The notes beneath the pieces are model-generated. The model worked only from the letters and a program-made list of their open reading frames with translations. It did no database searches and was not told where the DNA came from. 64,000 nt of DNA, from positions 1 through 64,000 of the forward strand of contig NZ_JQCQ01000002.1 of NCBI RefSeq assembly GCF_001437605.1, in the 5' to 3' direction. Origin of the DNA: Pediococcus argentinicus (lineage in GTDB: Bacteria; Bacillota; Bacilli; Lactobacillales; Lactobacillaceae). This document shows positions 36,391 through 43,843 of this stretch, one piece after another; the first letter of the stretch is position 1, and every line of letters starts with the position of its first letter. The position numbers and the translations under genes were made by a program.

Positions 36391-36530
36391 AAAAAAGTCG
36401 TTTCCAAGATGGCTAAGTAGTGAAATTATCCTTAGCAATTTATTGCTTAGGATAAGATGAACATTCAAGACCGAACTTCGGCTTGAATTTCATCCACTAC
36501 GTTCCAGCCAATCTTGGAAACGACTTTTTT
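36391..36530 (-). repeat. Structured 3' element, copy 4
   Basis: This inverted copy is read in the sense direction by the arsR gene 21 nt away. Arms 36391-36410 and 36511-36530 pair perfectly over 20 bp and are followed by TTTTTT. The second hairpin reads TTATCCTaAGCAAT / ATTGCTAAGGATAA, so changes on one side (TTC to TCC) are matched on the other (GAA to GGA). Confidence 0.85.
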
Positions 36531-36550
36531 CGGAAATAGAACACTAAACC

Positions 36551-36865
36551 CTATTCCCCATGCTTCTTCCCACGAATCACATGTTCCGCATGTCCCATCG
36601 CAGAGTTAATAACTTGCAAAATATGCGGGTCATCCAACTGATAATAGTTGTTCTTCTTAACTCGAGTAGCAGAAACCAACTGTAGCTCTCTCAAGATTTT
36701 CAACTGATGTGAAACCACCGACTGTTCCAGTCCAAGTTCCGCACAAATTTCACTAACGTTATAAGGCTTATCCTCGAGTAAATAAAGGATTTTAATCCGA
36801 GTTAAATTACTTAAAACTTTTAAGATCTGATGTGTTTCATCAAATAGCTTCTCATCAATAGCCAT
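36551..36865 (-). CDS. ArsR/SmtB-family zinc-type metal sensor (CzrA-like)
   Basis: The 104-residue winged-helix repressor has a DNA-recognition helix near 45-60 (VSEICAELGLEQSVVSHQLKILREL). Its last helix has D-x-H-10x-H-x-x-H (DPHILQVINSAMGHAEH), exactly the alpha-5 zinc site of CzrA. The cysteine site of ArsR is absent. It should release DNA on binding Zn2+ (or Co2+). Its target is probably the CDF exporter 2.7 kb away, but no CzrA operator is obvious. Confidence 0.87.
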   Translation of the reverse strand: MAIDEKLFDETHQILKVLSNLTRIKILYLLEDKPYNVSEICAELGLEQSVVSHQLKILRELQLVSATRVKKNNYYQLDDPHILQVINSAMGHAEHVIRGKKHGE

Positions 36866-36917
36866 AGGAATCCTTCTTAGTTCGTATTTTTCTTAATTTT
36901 AACAATCTTATGCCAAT

Positions 36918-36945
36918 AAAAAAAGCCATCCCAAAGGACAGCTTT
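36918..36945 (-). terminator. Terminator of usp-mntH operon
   Basis: Minus strand: AAAGCTGTCC pairs with GGATGGCTTT, followed by a run of T, 30 bp after the usp stop. Confidence 0.65.
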
Positions 36946-36976
36946 CTTTGTCTATTATTACGCTAATAATAATTTG

Positions 36977-37414
36977 TTATCTAACAATCATAACAGAGAT
37001 TGGTGAGTATTTGGCCATGTATGATGCTTGAGAACCAAAATACTTCCGAATTCCCTTTTTAGAAATTGAACCAATCACTAGTAAATCAGCTTTAGAAGCT
37101 GGGATTACGTTCTTAACGATTGTTTCACCAGCATCACCTTCGTCGACCATCATATCGACCTTAGTAACGCCTGCTTCAAGTGCGAGCTTACGATATTCGT
37201 TGATATGTTCAACAAGTTCGTCACGCTCTCCATGAATATAATCTTTTGTTAGAGCTTGATAGACGTTCATTTCTTCATTTTCGAGAATTGAGGTAATAAT
37301 TAATGTCGCATCGTTTTGTCTTGCCTGTCGAATGGCGTATCGAAAAGCCAACTGGGCATCAGCTGAGTCATCAACTCCCACCAAAATTCGTTTAAAATCT
37401 TCATGTTCACTCAT
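36977..37414 (-). CDS. Universal stress protein (UspA family), in operon with mntH
   Basis: The 145-residue UspA protein is a close paralogue of the one at 4204-4653 (shared FGSQASYMAKYSP end and DEGDAGETIVKNVIP block). As there, the GxxG part of the nucleotide motif is lost (GSIS). It lies 22 bp after mntH on the same strand, suggesting a role tied to manganese uptake or metal stress. AAGGAGCAAGGAAG precedes the ATG. Confidence 0.88.
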   Translation of the reverse strand: MSEHEDFKRILVGVDDSADAQLAFRYAIRQARQNDATLIITSILENEEMNVYQALTKDYIHGERDELVEHINEYRKLALEAGVTKVDMMVDEGDAGETIVKNVIPASKADLLVIGSISKKGIRKYFGSQASYMAKYSPISVMIVR

Positions 37415-37436
37415 CTTCCTTGCTCCTTTTTTTAGA

Positions 37437-39014
37437 TTAAAGTGTTCCGTCTTGTTCTAATTTTGCTTCATAACGCTTGTTACCACGATAAAGTTCAACC
37501 GTTGTCCATACCAAGAGAGCCATAACAGCAGCAATCAAGATATAAGCAATAATATTGGCTGTGTTGGTTTGTGCAGCAGTGATATTATCACCGAAGAAAC
37601 CAGCAACAGCATCTGGAAGACCTTCCATGTTAAGGAATGTTAATCCAATAACTGATAACCATCCAAGAACTTTAACCCACAAGCTGTTCTTGAAACGTTC
37701 ACCCATTTCAACTTTACTATTTGTCATCATAAGTAATGGCAACATTGAGAATGGTAAAGCAAAGGCAAGGAATACTTGAGAATTATTCATTAAATCATTT
37801 AACGCCGTATGTTCATCAATCGCACTCTTACCACTTGTCATCATAACGCAGATAAGAACAGGGATAACTGAAATCAAACGTGTAATTAAACGACGTAACC
37901 AGATAGGCATCTTCATGTGAACGAAACCTTCCATGATAACTTGCCCAGTTAAAGTACCAGTAATAGTTGAGTTTTGACCTGAAGCTAACAAGGCAACAGC
38001 AAACAATACTGATAAAATACCTGACTTAGCAACACCAATTAACACACCGTTACTCAATGTTGATGTATCTGATAATGCTTGGAACAAACCAAAGAATGAA
38101 GGATCCTTAACAGCGCCAGTCTTAAATACTGCCACACCCATGATTAATAGGAGTGAGTTAACGAAGAACGCAGCTGTTAATTGAATATTTGAGTCCCATG
38201 CTGAGAATTTAACTGTTCTTGCAACATCTTCTTCATCATCATGATCGATCTTACGTGTTTGTGAAATAGCTGAATGGAGGTACAAGTTATGAGGCATAAC
38301 TGTAGCACCAATGATACCAAGTGAACCTTGTAAAGCTGTCATTCCATTTACTGAATGTGAACCGTCAAATGTCTTAGTTGTTGGAACTAATCCAGCAACA
38401 ACGGCACCCCAGTTAGGATCTGATAAAGCTACTTGATAAACGAATACTAATAAGATAACTAAAATTAAGCATACAACAATTGCTTCAATCTTACGGAATC
38501 CAACCTTTGTTAATAACAATAAGAGCAAAACATCAAATACTGTAATAAATACAGCGATAACCAAAGGTATATTGAATAATAGATATAACGCAATTGCGGC
38601 ACCAATAACTTCAGCGATATCAGTAGCCATGATAGCTAACTCAGTCAAAATCCAAAGTACAATTCCAAGTGATTTACTAGTTCTTGCACGAATTGCTTGA
38701 GCTAAATCCATCTGACTCACAATTCCAAGTTTAGCCGCCATATATTGTAGCAACATCGCAATTAAACTTGACATCAAGATAACAGACATTAGTAAGTACT
38801 GGAAATTTTGTCCCCCAGTAATTGACGTTGACCAGTTACCTGGATCCATATAACCAACAGCTACTAGAGCACCAGGTCCTGAATACATGAATAAGGTTTT
38901 CCAGAAACCCTTTCCCTTTGGAACTTCAACTGTTCCATTAATCTCTTCCAACGACTTACCATTAGCATAATGGATTAAGTGTTGTTTCTTCTTTTTTGCT
39001 TGTGAATTTTCCAT
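37437..39014 (-). CDS. mntH: Mn2+/H+ symporter, NRAMP family
   Basis: The 525-residue NRAMP protein imports manganese, which lactobacilli need in high amounts for oxidative protection and for enzymes such as malolactic enzyme. It has 11-12 helices, the metal-binding DPGNW in TM1 (VGYMDPGNWSTSITGG) and the TM6 motif GATVMPHNLYLHS near 255. Its N-terminal tail is long and charged. I start at ATG 39014; AAAGGAGGA lies upstream with long spacing. It heads an operon with usp and is divergent from an MntR-like gene across a gap with two DtxR-type palindromes. Confidence 0.93.
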   Translation of the reverse strand: MENSQAKKKKQHLIHYANGKSLEEINGTVEVPKGKGFWKTLFMYSGPGALVAVGYMDPGNWSTSITGGQNFQYLLMSVILMSSLIAMLLQYMAAKLGIVSQMDLAQAIRARTSKSLGIVLWILTELAIMATDIAEVIGAAIALYLLFNIPLVIAVFITVFDVLLLLLLTKVGFRKIEAIVVCLILVILLVFVYQVALSDPNWGAVVAGLVPTTKTFDGSHSVNGMTALQGSLGIIGATVMPHNLYLHSAISQTRKIDHDDEEDVARTVKFSAWDSNIQLTAAFFVNSLLLIMGVAVFKTGAVKDPSFFGLFQALSDTSTLSNGVLIGVAKSGILSVLFAVALLASGQNSTITGTLTGQVIMEGFVHMKMPIWLRRLITRLISVIPVLICVMMTSGKSAIDEHTALNDLMNNSQVFLAFALPFSMLPLLMMTNSKVEMGERFKNSLWVKVLGWLSVIGLTFLNMEGLPDAVAGFFGDNITAAQTNTANIIAYILIAAVMALLVWTTVELYRGNKRYEAKLEQDGTL

Positions 39015-39083
39015 AATGACTATATGTCCTCCTTTTTCCACAAAACTTATGTTATCATAAATTCCATAGTTGTAAACAATTAT

Positions 39084-39142
39084 TTTGGAACACCAAACTT
39101 AAATAGTTCTATTTATAATTTTTGTTTGGTTATCCTAACAAA
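39084..39142. promoter_or_regulatory. Two DtxR/MntR-type palindromes between mntH and its divergent regulator
   Basis: TTTGG-AACA-CCAAA (39084-39097) is a perfect palindrome with a 4-bp centre. TTTGTTTGG-TTAT-CCTAACAAA (39121-39142) is a 9-bp arm palindrome with one mismatch that touches the ribosome site of the plus-strand regulator. Both have the TTxGG-N4-CCxAA form typical of MntR/DtxR operators. Confidence 0.6.
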
Positions 39143-39156
39143 GGAGGTGTAATCGT

Positions 39157-39552
39157 TTGCATACCTGTCAGGAATACCTTTTCGCGATTTACCTGCTTTC
39201 TAAAAAATACGACTTTGTTCGTATAAGTACCCTTGCAAAATTTTTATCATTAACCGAACCAAGCGTTACTTTGCAAATCAAACAACTTACAAAACAGCGC
39301 TTAGTTTTGCATCGACGGTACAGTACAATTCGGTTAACCGAATCTGGTCAACAGATGGCCGAAAACTTTTCAAATCGGTATAACGTTTGGGAAGATTTCT
39401 GTGAGTTTGCACTAGATAGTGATTCATTTAACTACCAAGACATTATTGAACTATGTGAGTTGAGTTCACCACGTGTTCTAACCGCCTTGGAAAAATACGT
39501 TTCAAAAATATCAAGAAAGGAAGATCAAACTTATGAATCAACCATCGAGTAA
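39157..39552 (+). CDS. MntR/DtxR-like regulator with degenerate metal site
   Basis: The 131-residue protein fits the MntR layout: winged helix (YLFAIYLLSKKYDFVRISTLAKFLSLTEPSVTLQIKQL, then YSTIRLTESGQQMAENF) plus a helical dimerisation part. Aligned by eye with B. subtilis MntR, the ligand positions Glu11, His77 and His103 are not conserved (Phe, Asn, Leu or Glu), while an acidic residue remains at position 8. Manganese sensing is therefore doubtful. TTG start with AAAGGAGG upstream. The stop overlaps the exporter start by 20 bp, so the two are coupled. Confidence 0.77.
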   Translation: MHTCQEYLFAIYLLSKKYDFVRISTLAKFLSLTEPSVTLQIKQLTKQRLVLHRRYSTIRLTESGQQMAENFSNRYNVWEDFCEFALDSDSFNYQDIIELCELSSPRVLTALEKYVSKISRKEDQTYESTIE

Positions 39553-40432
39553 GGTTGTATCCAATCAGCGCTTCATCAGTGTTATTTTGTTGAATCTCAT
39601 CATCACAGTCGGCGAATTATTAGGAGGAATCTTTTCAGGATCACTTTCACTAACGTCCGATGCATTCCATAATTTCAGTGATTCACTATCAGTTTTAATG
39701 GGTCTGATTGCTCAACGTTTAGGTCAACGTTCTGAGAATGAACGCGAAACATTTGGATACAAACGTGCCGAAATCATTTCCGCATTTTTAAACAGCTTAG
39801 CCTTACTATTAATTTCGTTATTTCTATCATTCAAAGCTGTTGAACATTTATTTCATCCAAGTGCCGTTCATGTTACCGTTATGTTTTGGGTTGCAATAAT
39901 TAGTTTTATTGGCAACATTATCTCCACTTTCTTATTACATCCAAAAGATGATAGTAGCTTAAATGTTAAAGCAACTTATCTACACTTATTGTCTGACACA
40001 TTAGCTGCAATGGGCGTTATTATCGGGAGTATCATTATTTATTTCTGGCACCTAACTTGGATTGATCCACTTTTGACAATCTTAATTTCAATTTACTTAT
40101 TAACTGAAACAATTCCGGTTATCCGCGAATCGTGTGCAATTTTAATGCAAGCTTCGCCCAATTTAGATTACGATCAAATGTCGAAAGATATTAACGAGAT
40201 TTCTGATGTAACAGGTGTTCATCATATTCACGCTTGGCAAATGGACGAATTTCAAATTGTGCTTTCATTACACGTCACTGTTTCCGACAGTCGTTTAAAA
40301 GATAGTGATGAAACTCTACAAAATATCCGCCATTTAATTAACGATAAATATCATGTATCGCATGTCACCATTCAAATCGAACCGGAACATGGGTCTCATG
40401 GTAATCACCATCAGATGTTTGTTCAGGAATAG
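39533..40432 (+). CDS. Cation diffusion facilitator, zinc/cadmium type
   Basis: The 299-residue CDF exporter has six helices and a C-terminal cytoplasmic domain. The transport site reads H-x-x-x-D in TM2 (AFHNFSDSLS) and H-x-x-x-D in TM5 (LHLLSDTLAAMG), the pattern of Zn2+/Cd2+ exporters (CzcD/ZitB). Manganese exporters carry Asn/Asp instead. It should expel zinc in exchange for protons. AAAGGAAG lies 5 nt before its ATG inside the regulator gene. The histidine-rich end (HGSHGNHHQMF) may bind metal. Confidence 0.9.
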   Translation: MNQPSSKVVSNQRFISVILLNLIITVGELLGGIFSGSLSLTSDAFHNFSDSLSVLMGLIAQRLGQRSENERETFGYKRAEIISAFLNSLALLLISLFLSFKAVEHLFHPSAVHVTVMFWVAIISFIGNIISTFLLHPKDDSSLNVKATYLHLLSDTLAAMGVIIGSIIIYFWHLTWIDPLLTILISIYLLTETIPVIRESCAILMQASPNLDYDQMSKDINEISDVTGVHHIHAWQMDEFQIVLSLHVTVSDSRLKDSDETLQNIRHLINDKYHVSHVTIQIEPEHGSHGNHHQMFVQE

Positions 40433-40434
40433 TC

Positions 40435-40477
40435 AAAATGCTCAACTCCACTAGAAATGGAATTGAGCATTTTTATT
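40435..40477. terminator. Bidirectional terminator
   Basis: AAAATGCTCAA..TCCA pairs with TGGA..TTGAGCATTTT. It overlaps the last codons of the minus-strand isomerase gene. Confidence 0.8.
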
Positions 40478-41059
40478 TTGAACATATTCAATTACGTCAT
40501 TTTTTTCGGTTAATTTTGCCCGCTGTTCCGTACTTAAATCTTCGACCATGGTTTTCCATGATACTTGATTATTCTTTTTCATTAACTTCAAAGCGTCAGC
40601 ATCACGTTGCTTCCGTTCTTTATCTTTAGCAGGATAAGGATCTTGTTGGAAACCATCGAACAATCCCTGCATAGTACTTTTAAACTTGATTTCAGCGCCC
40701 CAGCCCCACTCAAGACCAAGTGGATAAGCAAAGGAATTTCCTTGATTGATTCGTGTAAATAAATTGGCTTCTTCGTAGCTACGACCATAACCACATAAAA
40801 TGCCTGGCACTGAATTATGAGCAAGCTGAGATCCCATTCCAGAACTACAACCAGTAATTACTAAGTCAACTGAACCACTATTTAGCAACATTCCTGATAA
40901 AATAGCAGTGTCTAAATAGTTATATTTAGTTTCTTCACTATCAAAAGCGCCAAAATTTAAGAACTCAAAATGATAGGACTCACTCAATTCAGTCAAGACT
41001 TTACTTAATGATTCATTTTTAGAACTCTGTGTCGATCCAGTTAGCAGTGCTACTCGCAT
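40451..41059 (-). CDS. RpiB/LacA/LacB-family sugar-phosphate isomerase
   Basis: The 202-residue protein has the RpiB/LacAB fold: an N-terminal strand VALLTGSTQSSKN, the phosphate/substrate loop DLVITGCSSGMGSQLAHNSVPGILCGYG near 65-92, and ARxxNxxN-like SYEEANLFTRINQGNSFAY. It would isomerise an aldose/ketose phosphate (ribose-5-P or a galactose-6-P-type sugar). It is longer than classical RpiB (~150) through a C-terminal helical extension. No lac or rbs genes are adjacent, so the substrate is open. Confidence 0.83.
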   Translation of the reverse strand: MRVALLTGSTQSSKNESLSKVLTELSESYHFEFLNFGAFDSEETKYNYLDTAILSGMLLNSGSVDLVITGCSSGMGSQLAHNSVPGILCGYGRSYEEANLFTRINQGNSFAYPLGLEWGWGAEIKFKSTMQGLFDGFQQDPYPAKDKERKQRDADALKLMKKNNQVSWKTMVEDLSTEQRAKLTEKNDVIEYVQNKNAQFHF

Positions 41060-41171
41060 GGTTGCGACCTTCTTTACAAAATTATTTTATTTTTATAATA
41101 TTCTTTATCATTTACTATTTTACCCTTATTTTGATGTAGACTATAACTATTCACTAAAAAGGGAGTTTAAA

Positions 41172-41774
41172 ATGAAATCAATTTGGTCTATTTTTAAAAA
41201 TTATATTATTCCAATTGCCGTTGGATTAGCGATTGCACTATTGATTAAAACGTATGCTTTCTCACTAGTTAAAGTTGACGGAAGCTCAATGTACCCTAAC
41301 TTGCAAAATACTGAACGTGTTTCAATGATTAAATTTCTAGAACCAAAACGCGACAATGTAGTTGTCTTTAAAGCTTACGGTGTTGACCCTCGAGCAATTG
41401 ACCCGAAAATTCTTTATGTTAAACGAGTTATTGGTGTTCCTGGTGATACCGTTCAATATACAAAATCTGGCGAACTTCTAGTTAATAACAAGGTTGTTAA
41501 ACAAGATTTCATCAGCAAAGATGCTCAAAAACAAGGCACCTTGCAACCAATAAATAAAGAAAAGACCGGTTTTGATTTAAAATCACTCTCCAAGGGTTCT
41601 GAATGGAATTCCGGTAGCGTAACCACCGTTCCAAAGGGAAAATACTTTGTAATGGGTGATAATCGTGAAGTTTCTAACGATAGTCGATACTGGGGATTCG
41701 TTCCCAAAGATAAGATTCAAGGCGTAGTTAAATTACTACCTTGGCAAAATCATCACGAAGAAATTAATCGTTAA
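41172..41774 (+). CDS. lepB: Type I signal peptidase
   Basis: The 200-residue S26 membrane peptidase removes signal peptides outside the membrane. It has one N-terminal helix (IIPIAVGLAIALLIKTYAF), the catalytic Ser in VDGSSMYPNL (~38) and Lys in LYVKRVIGVPGD (~81), and the box MGDNREVSNDSRYWG. The ATG at 41172 has AGGGAG 8 nt upstream; the open frame runs further upstream without a ribosome site. Confidence 0.93.
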   Translation: MKSIWSIFKNYIIPIAVGLAIALLIKTYAFSLVKVDGSSMYPNLQNTERVSMIKFLEPKRDNVVVFKAYGVDPRAIDPKILYVKRVIGVPGDTVQYTKSGELLVNNKVVKQDFISKDAQKQGTLQPINKEKTGFDLKSLSKGSEWNSGSVTTVPKGKYFVMGDNREVSNDSRYWGFVPKDKIQGVVKLLPWQNHHEEINR

Positions 41775-41778
41775 TTAA

Positions 41779-41826
41779 AAATAGCACTGATAAACGAATC
41801 AAAATGTTTATCAGTGCTATTTTTTA
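41779..41826. terminator. Bidirectional terminator after lepB
   Basis: AATAGCACTGATAAAC pairs with GTTTATCAGTGCTATT, flanked by A- and T-runs. It overlaps the stop of the small minus-strand gene. Confidence 0.85.
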
Positions 41827-41994
41827 TCTTTTTGTAATTCGTACTACAGCCAGTTGTAATCCCTTATGAAACGGAACCCGTTCGTCTTTAGCGATTTTAT
41901 CAATCCAAAGAACTAGTTTATTTATAAGTTCATACAATAGATATAAAGAGACTGAGCTAATTAGAAATATTGATAAGATACTAAATAATGACAT
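41824..41994 (-). CDS. Small membrane protein, 56 residues
   Basis: A short gene with GGAGG 7 nt before its ATG (41994) encodes one N-terminal membrane helix (LFSILSIFLISSVSLYLLYELI). A positively charged, probably cytoplasmic tail follows (WIDKIAKDERVPFHKG .. RITKR). It fills the lepB-etfA gap. I do not recognise a family. The strong ribosome site and the terminator directly after the stop argue that it is real. Confidence 0.6.
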   Translation of the reverse strand: MSLFSILSIFLISSVSLYLLYELINKLVLWIDKIAKDERVPFHKGLQLAVVRITKR

Positions 41995-42072
41995 AACGTT
42001 TCCTCCATTTCATTTGGTAAAAACATTATATAGATTATATTAGTCTACTCAAAACAATATGCTTATACTTAT

Positions 42073-43035
42073 TTATACATTTTCAATCAGGCCATCCAAA
42101 AACGCTTCTGCATCCCCAACATACTTGTATTGCGAGACGTCAAAGATGGGTGCTTTTGGATCGGTATTAACTGATACCACGGTCTTGGCATTTTGAATTC
42201 CAACCACATATTGAACAGCACCTGAGATACCAAGATTGATAATCAAATCTGGTGCAACGGTGTTTCCACTTTGTCCAATTTGCTGTTCATGGCTGAATTC
42301 TGGTAAGTCAGTCAACGGGCGTGAAACAGCAACAATCGCTCCAATTTTTCCAGCTAATTCATTAGCTTTCTTAATGATTGATTCAGATTGAGCACCACGA
42401 CCAAGGGCAATGATTCGTTTAGCCGTACCGATGCTACGGGTATTGCTAACTGAACCCTGCTCGTCACTAACTGTTACTCTTGGATCAACATCAACGGTCA
42501 CTTCGACTTCATTAATTTTGGGCTCAGACGAACCATCAACAACTGCTTCAAATGTGTTAGGACGCACCGTTGCCATTTGTGGCTTGTTCTTAGGACAAGT
42601 TATTTCACACATAATGTTGTCACCATAAGATGGCTTGGTAGCAACTAGCAAATCGTCGTCAAATCGTAAGTCCAAACAGTCGGCCGTTAATCCGGTCTTT
42701 AGACGTCCTTGTATTCTTGGTGCTAGAGAACGTCCTGTGACTGTTGCTCCAAATAAAATCGTATCTGGCTTTTGTTCTTGTGCTAAATCAACTAATACAT
42801 TCGTAATCGTTTCATCACTAGCATTCTTTAAATTATCATTTTTAACCAACAAAATTTGATTAGGTCCATACTGTTTAACAGTATTTTCAAAATCTTGATC
42901 GTGGTCTTCCAGAATAACTGCAGTAACTTGGCGACCATTAGCAATTTCTTTCGCCTTCGTTATTAATTGGAGGCTACTAGGATCAACCCGATTAAAATGA
43001 TTTTCCACATAAATCCAAATCTCACTCATTTTCAT
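42073..43035 (-). CDS. etfA: Electron transfer flavoprotein alpha subunit
   Basis: EtfA pairs with EtfB to carry electrons from acyl-CoA dehydrogenase, binding FAD in its C-terminal half. The 320-residue protein shows the alpha signature: GRGAQSESIIKKANELAGKIGAIVAVSRPLTDLPEFSHEQQIGQSGNTVAPDLIINLGISGAVQYVVGIQNAKTVVSVNTDPKAPIFDVSQYKYVGDA, holding the FAD-contacting residues. It lies 6 bp after etfB. Confidence 0.93.
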   Translation of the reverse strand: MKMSEIWIYVENHFNRVDPSSLQLITKAKEIANGRQVTAVILEDHDQDFENTVKQYGPNQILLVKNDNLKNASDETITNVLVDLAQEQKPDTILFGATVTGRSLAPRIQGRLKTGLTADCLDLRFDDDLLVATKPSYGDNIMCEITCPKNKPQMATVRPNTFEAVVDGSSEPKINEVEVTVDVDPRVTVSDEQGSVSNTRSIGTAKRIIALGRGAQSESIIKKANELAGKIGAIVAVSRPLTDLPEFSHEQQIGQSGNTVAPDLIINLGISGAVQYVVGIQNAKTVVSVNTDPKAPIFDVSQYKYVGDAEAFLDGLIENV

Positions 43036-43041
43036 AACCTC

Positions 43042-43830
43042 CTATAAAATACTTTTTTCGCTCAATTTTGTTAATAAGTTTTGAGCAGCTTCTTTTGCAG
43101 ATCCTTCAAGGGTTTCTGTAACTTTAGGTGTTGCTGTTGGTGTATAAACCTTAGTAACAATTGTTGGCGAACCAGCTTGTCCAATTTCGCTATCATCTAG
43201 ATCTAAATCCTTTTCATCATAAACGACAATATCTTTCTTAAAGCTGAGTTTAATATTTCGAGGTGTTGCATAACGTGGTTCGTTTAATTCAGAACGAACC
43301 GTTGCAACTGCTGGTAGATCACCATTTACTCGAACGGTTCCACCATCGAGCATACGTACTGCATCAATTTGGCCATCGCTACTCAAGTTTAATTTTGAAA
43401 CGTAAGTATACTGTGGTAAATCTAATTTTTCAGCAACAAGCGGACCAACTTGTCCTGTATCAGCATCAACTGCCTGACGACCGAATAAGATTAAATCTGC
43501 TCCGCCAATTTTATTAACAGCTGCAGCCAATACAGTAGCTGTTGCTAAAGTATCTGCACCGGCAAATCCACGAGAACTTAAGAGAACACCTTCGTTAGCT
43601 CCCATAGCCATTGCTAAACGAAGCGTTTTTTCATAGTCAGGAGGTCCCATTGTCAAAGCAACCACTTCGGCGCCATAACGGTCTTTCAACTCAAGGGCTG
43701 CTTCAATGGCATTGACATCAAAAGAATTAATCACACCACTGATTCCGTTTCGTTGTAGATTATGCGTAACCGGATCAATTTTGACATTATTAGTTTCTGG
43801 TACTTGTTTTAAACATACAATAATTTTCAT
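43042..43830 (-). CDS. etfB: Electron transfer flavoprotein beta subunit
   Basis: The 262-residue EtfB has the N-terminal KIIVCLKQVPETNNVKIDP and the signature VDADTGQVGPLVAEKLDLPQYTYV (~120-145). It forms the AMP- or FAD-binding partner of EtfA; the second-FAD type used in electron bifurcation cannot be told by eye. ATG 43830 with AGGAGG 8 nt upstream; 13 bp after the acyl-CoA dehydrogenase stop. Confidence 0.93.
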   Translation of the reverse strand: MKIIVCLKQVPETNNVKIDPVTHNLQRNGISGVINSFDVNAIEAALELKDRYGAEVVALTMGPPDYEKTLRLAMAMGANEGVLLSSRGFAGADTLATATVLAAAVNKIGGADLILFGRQAVDADTGQVGPLVAEKLDLPQYTYVSKLNLSSDGQIDAVRMLDGGTVRVNGDLPAVATVRSELNEPRYATPRNIKLSFKKDIVVYDEKDLDLDDSEIGQAGSPTIVTKVYTPTATPKVTETLEGSAKEAAQNLLTKLSEKSIL

Positions 43831-43843
43831 TCTGGTATCCTCC

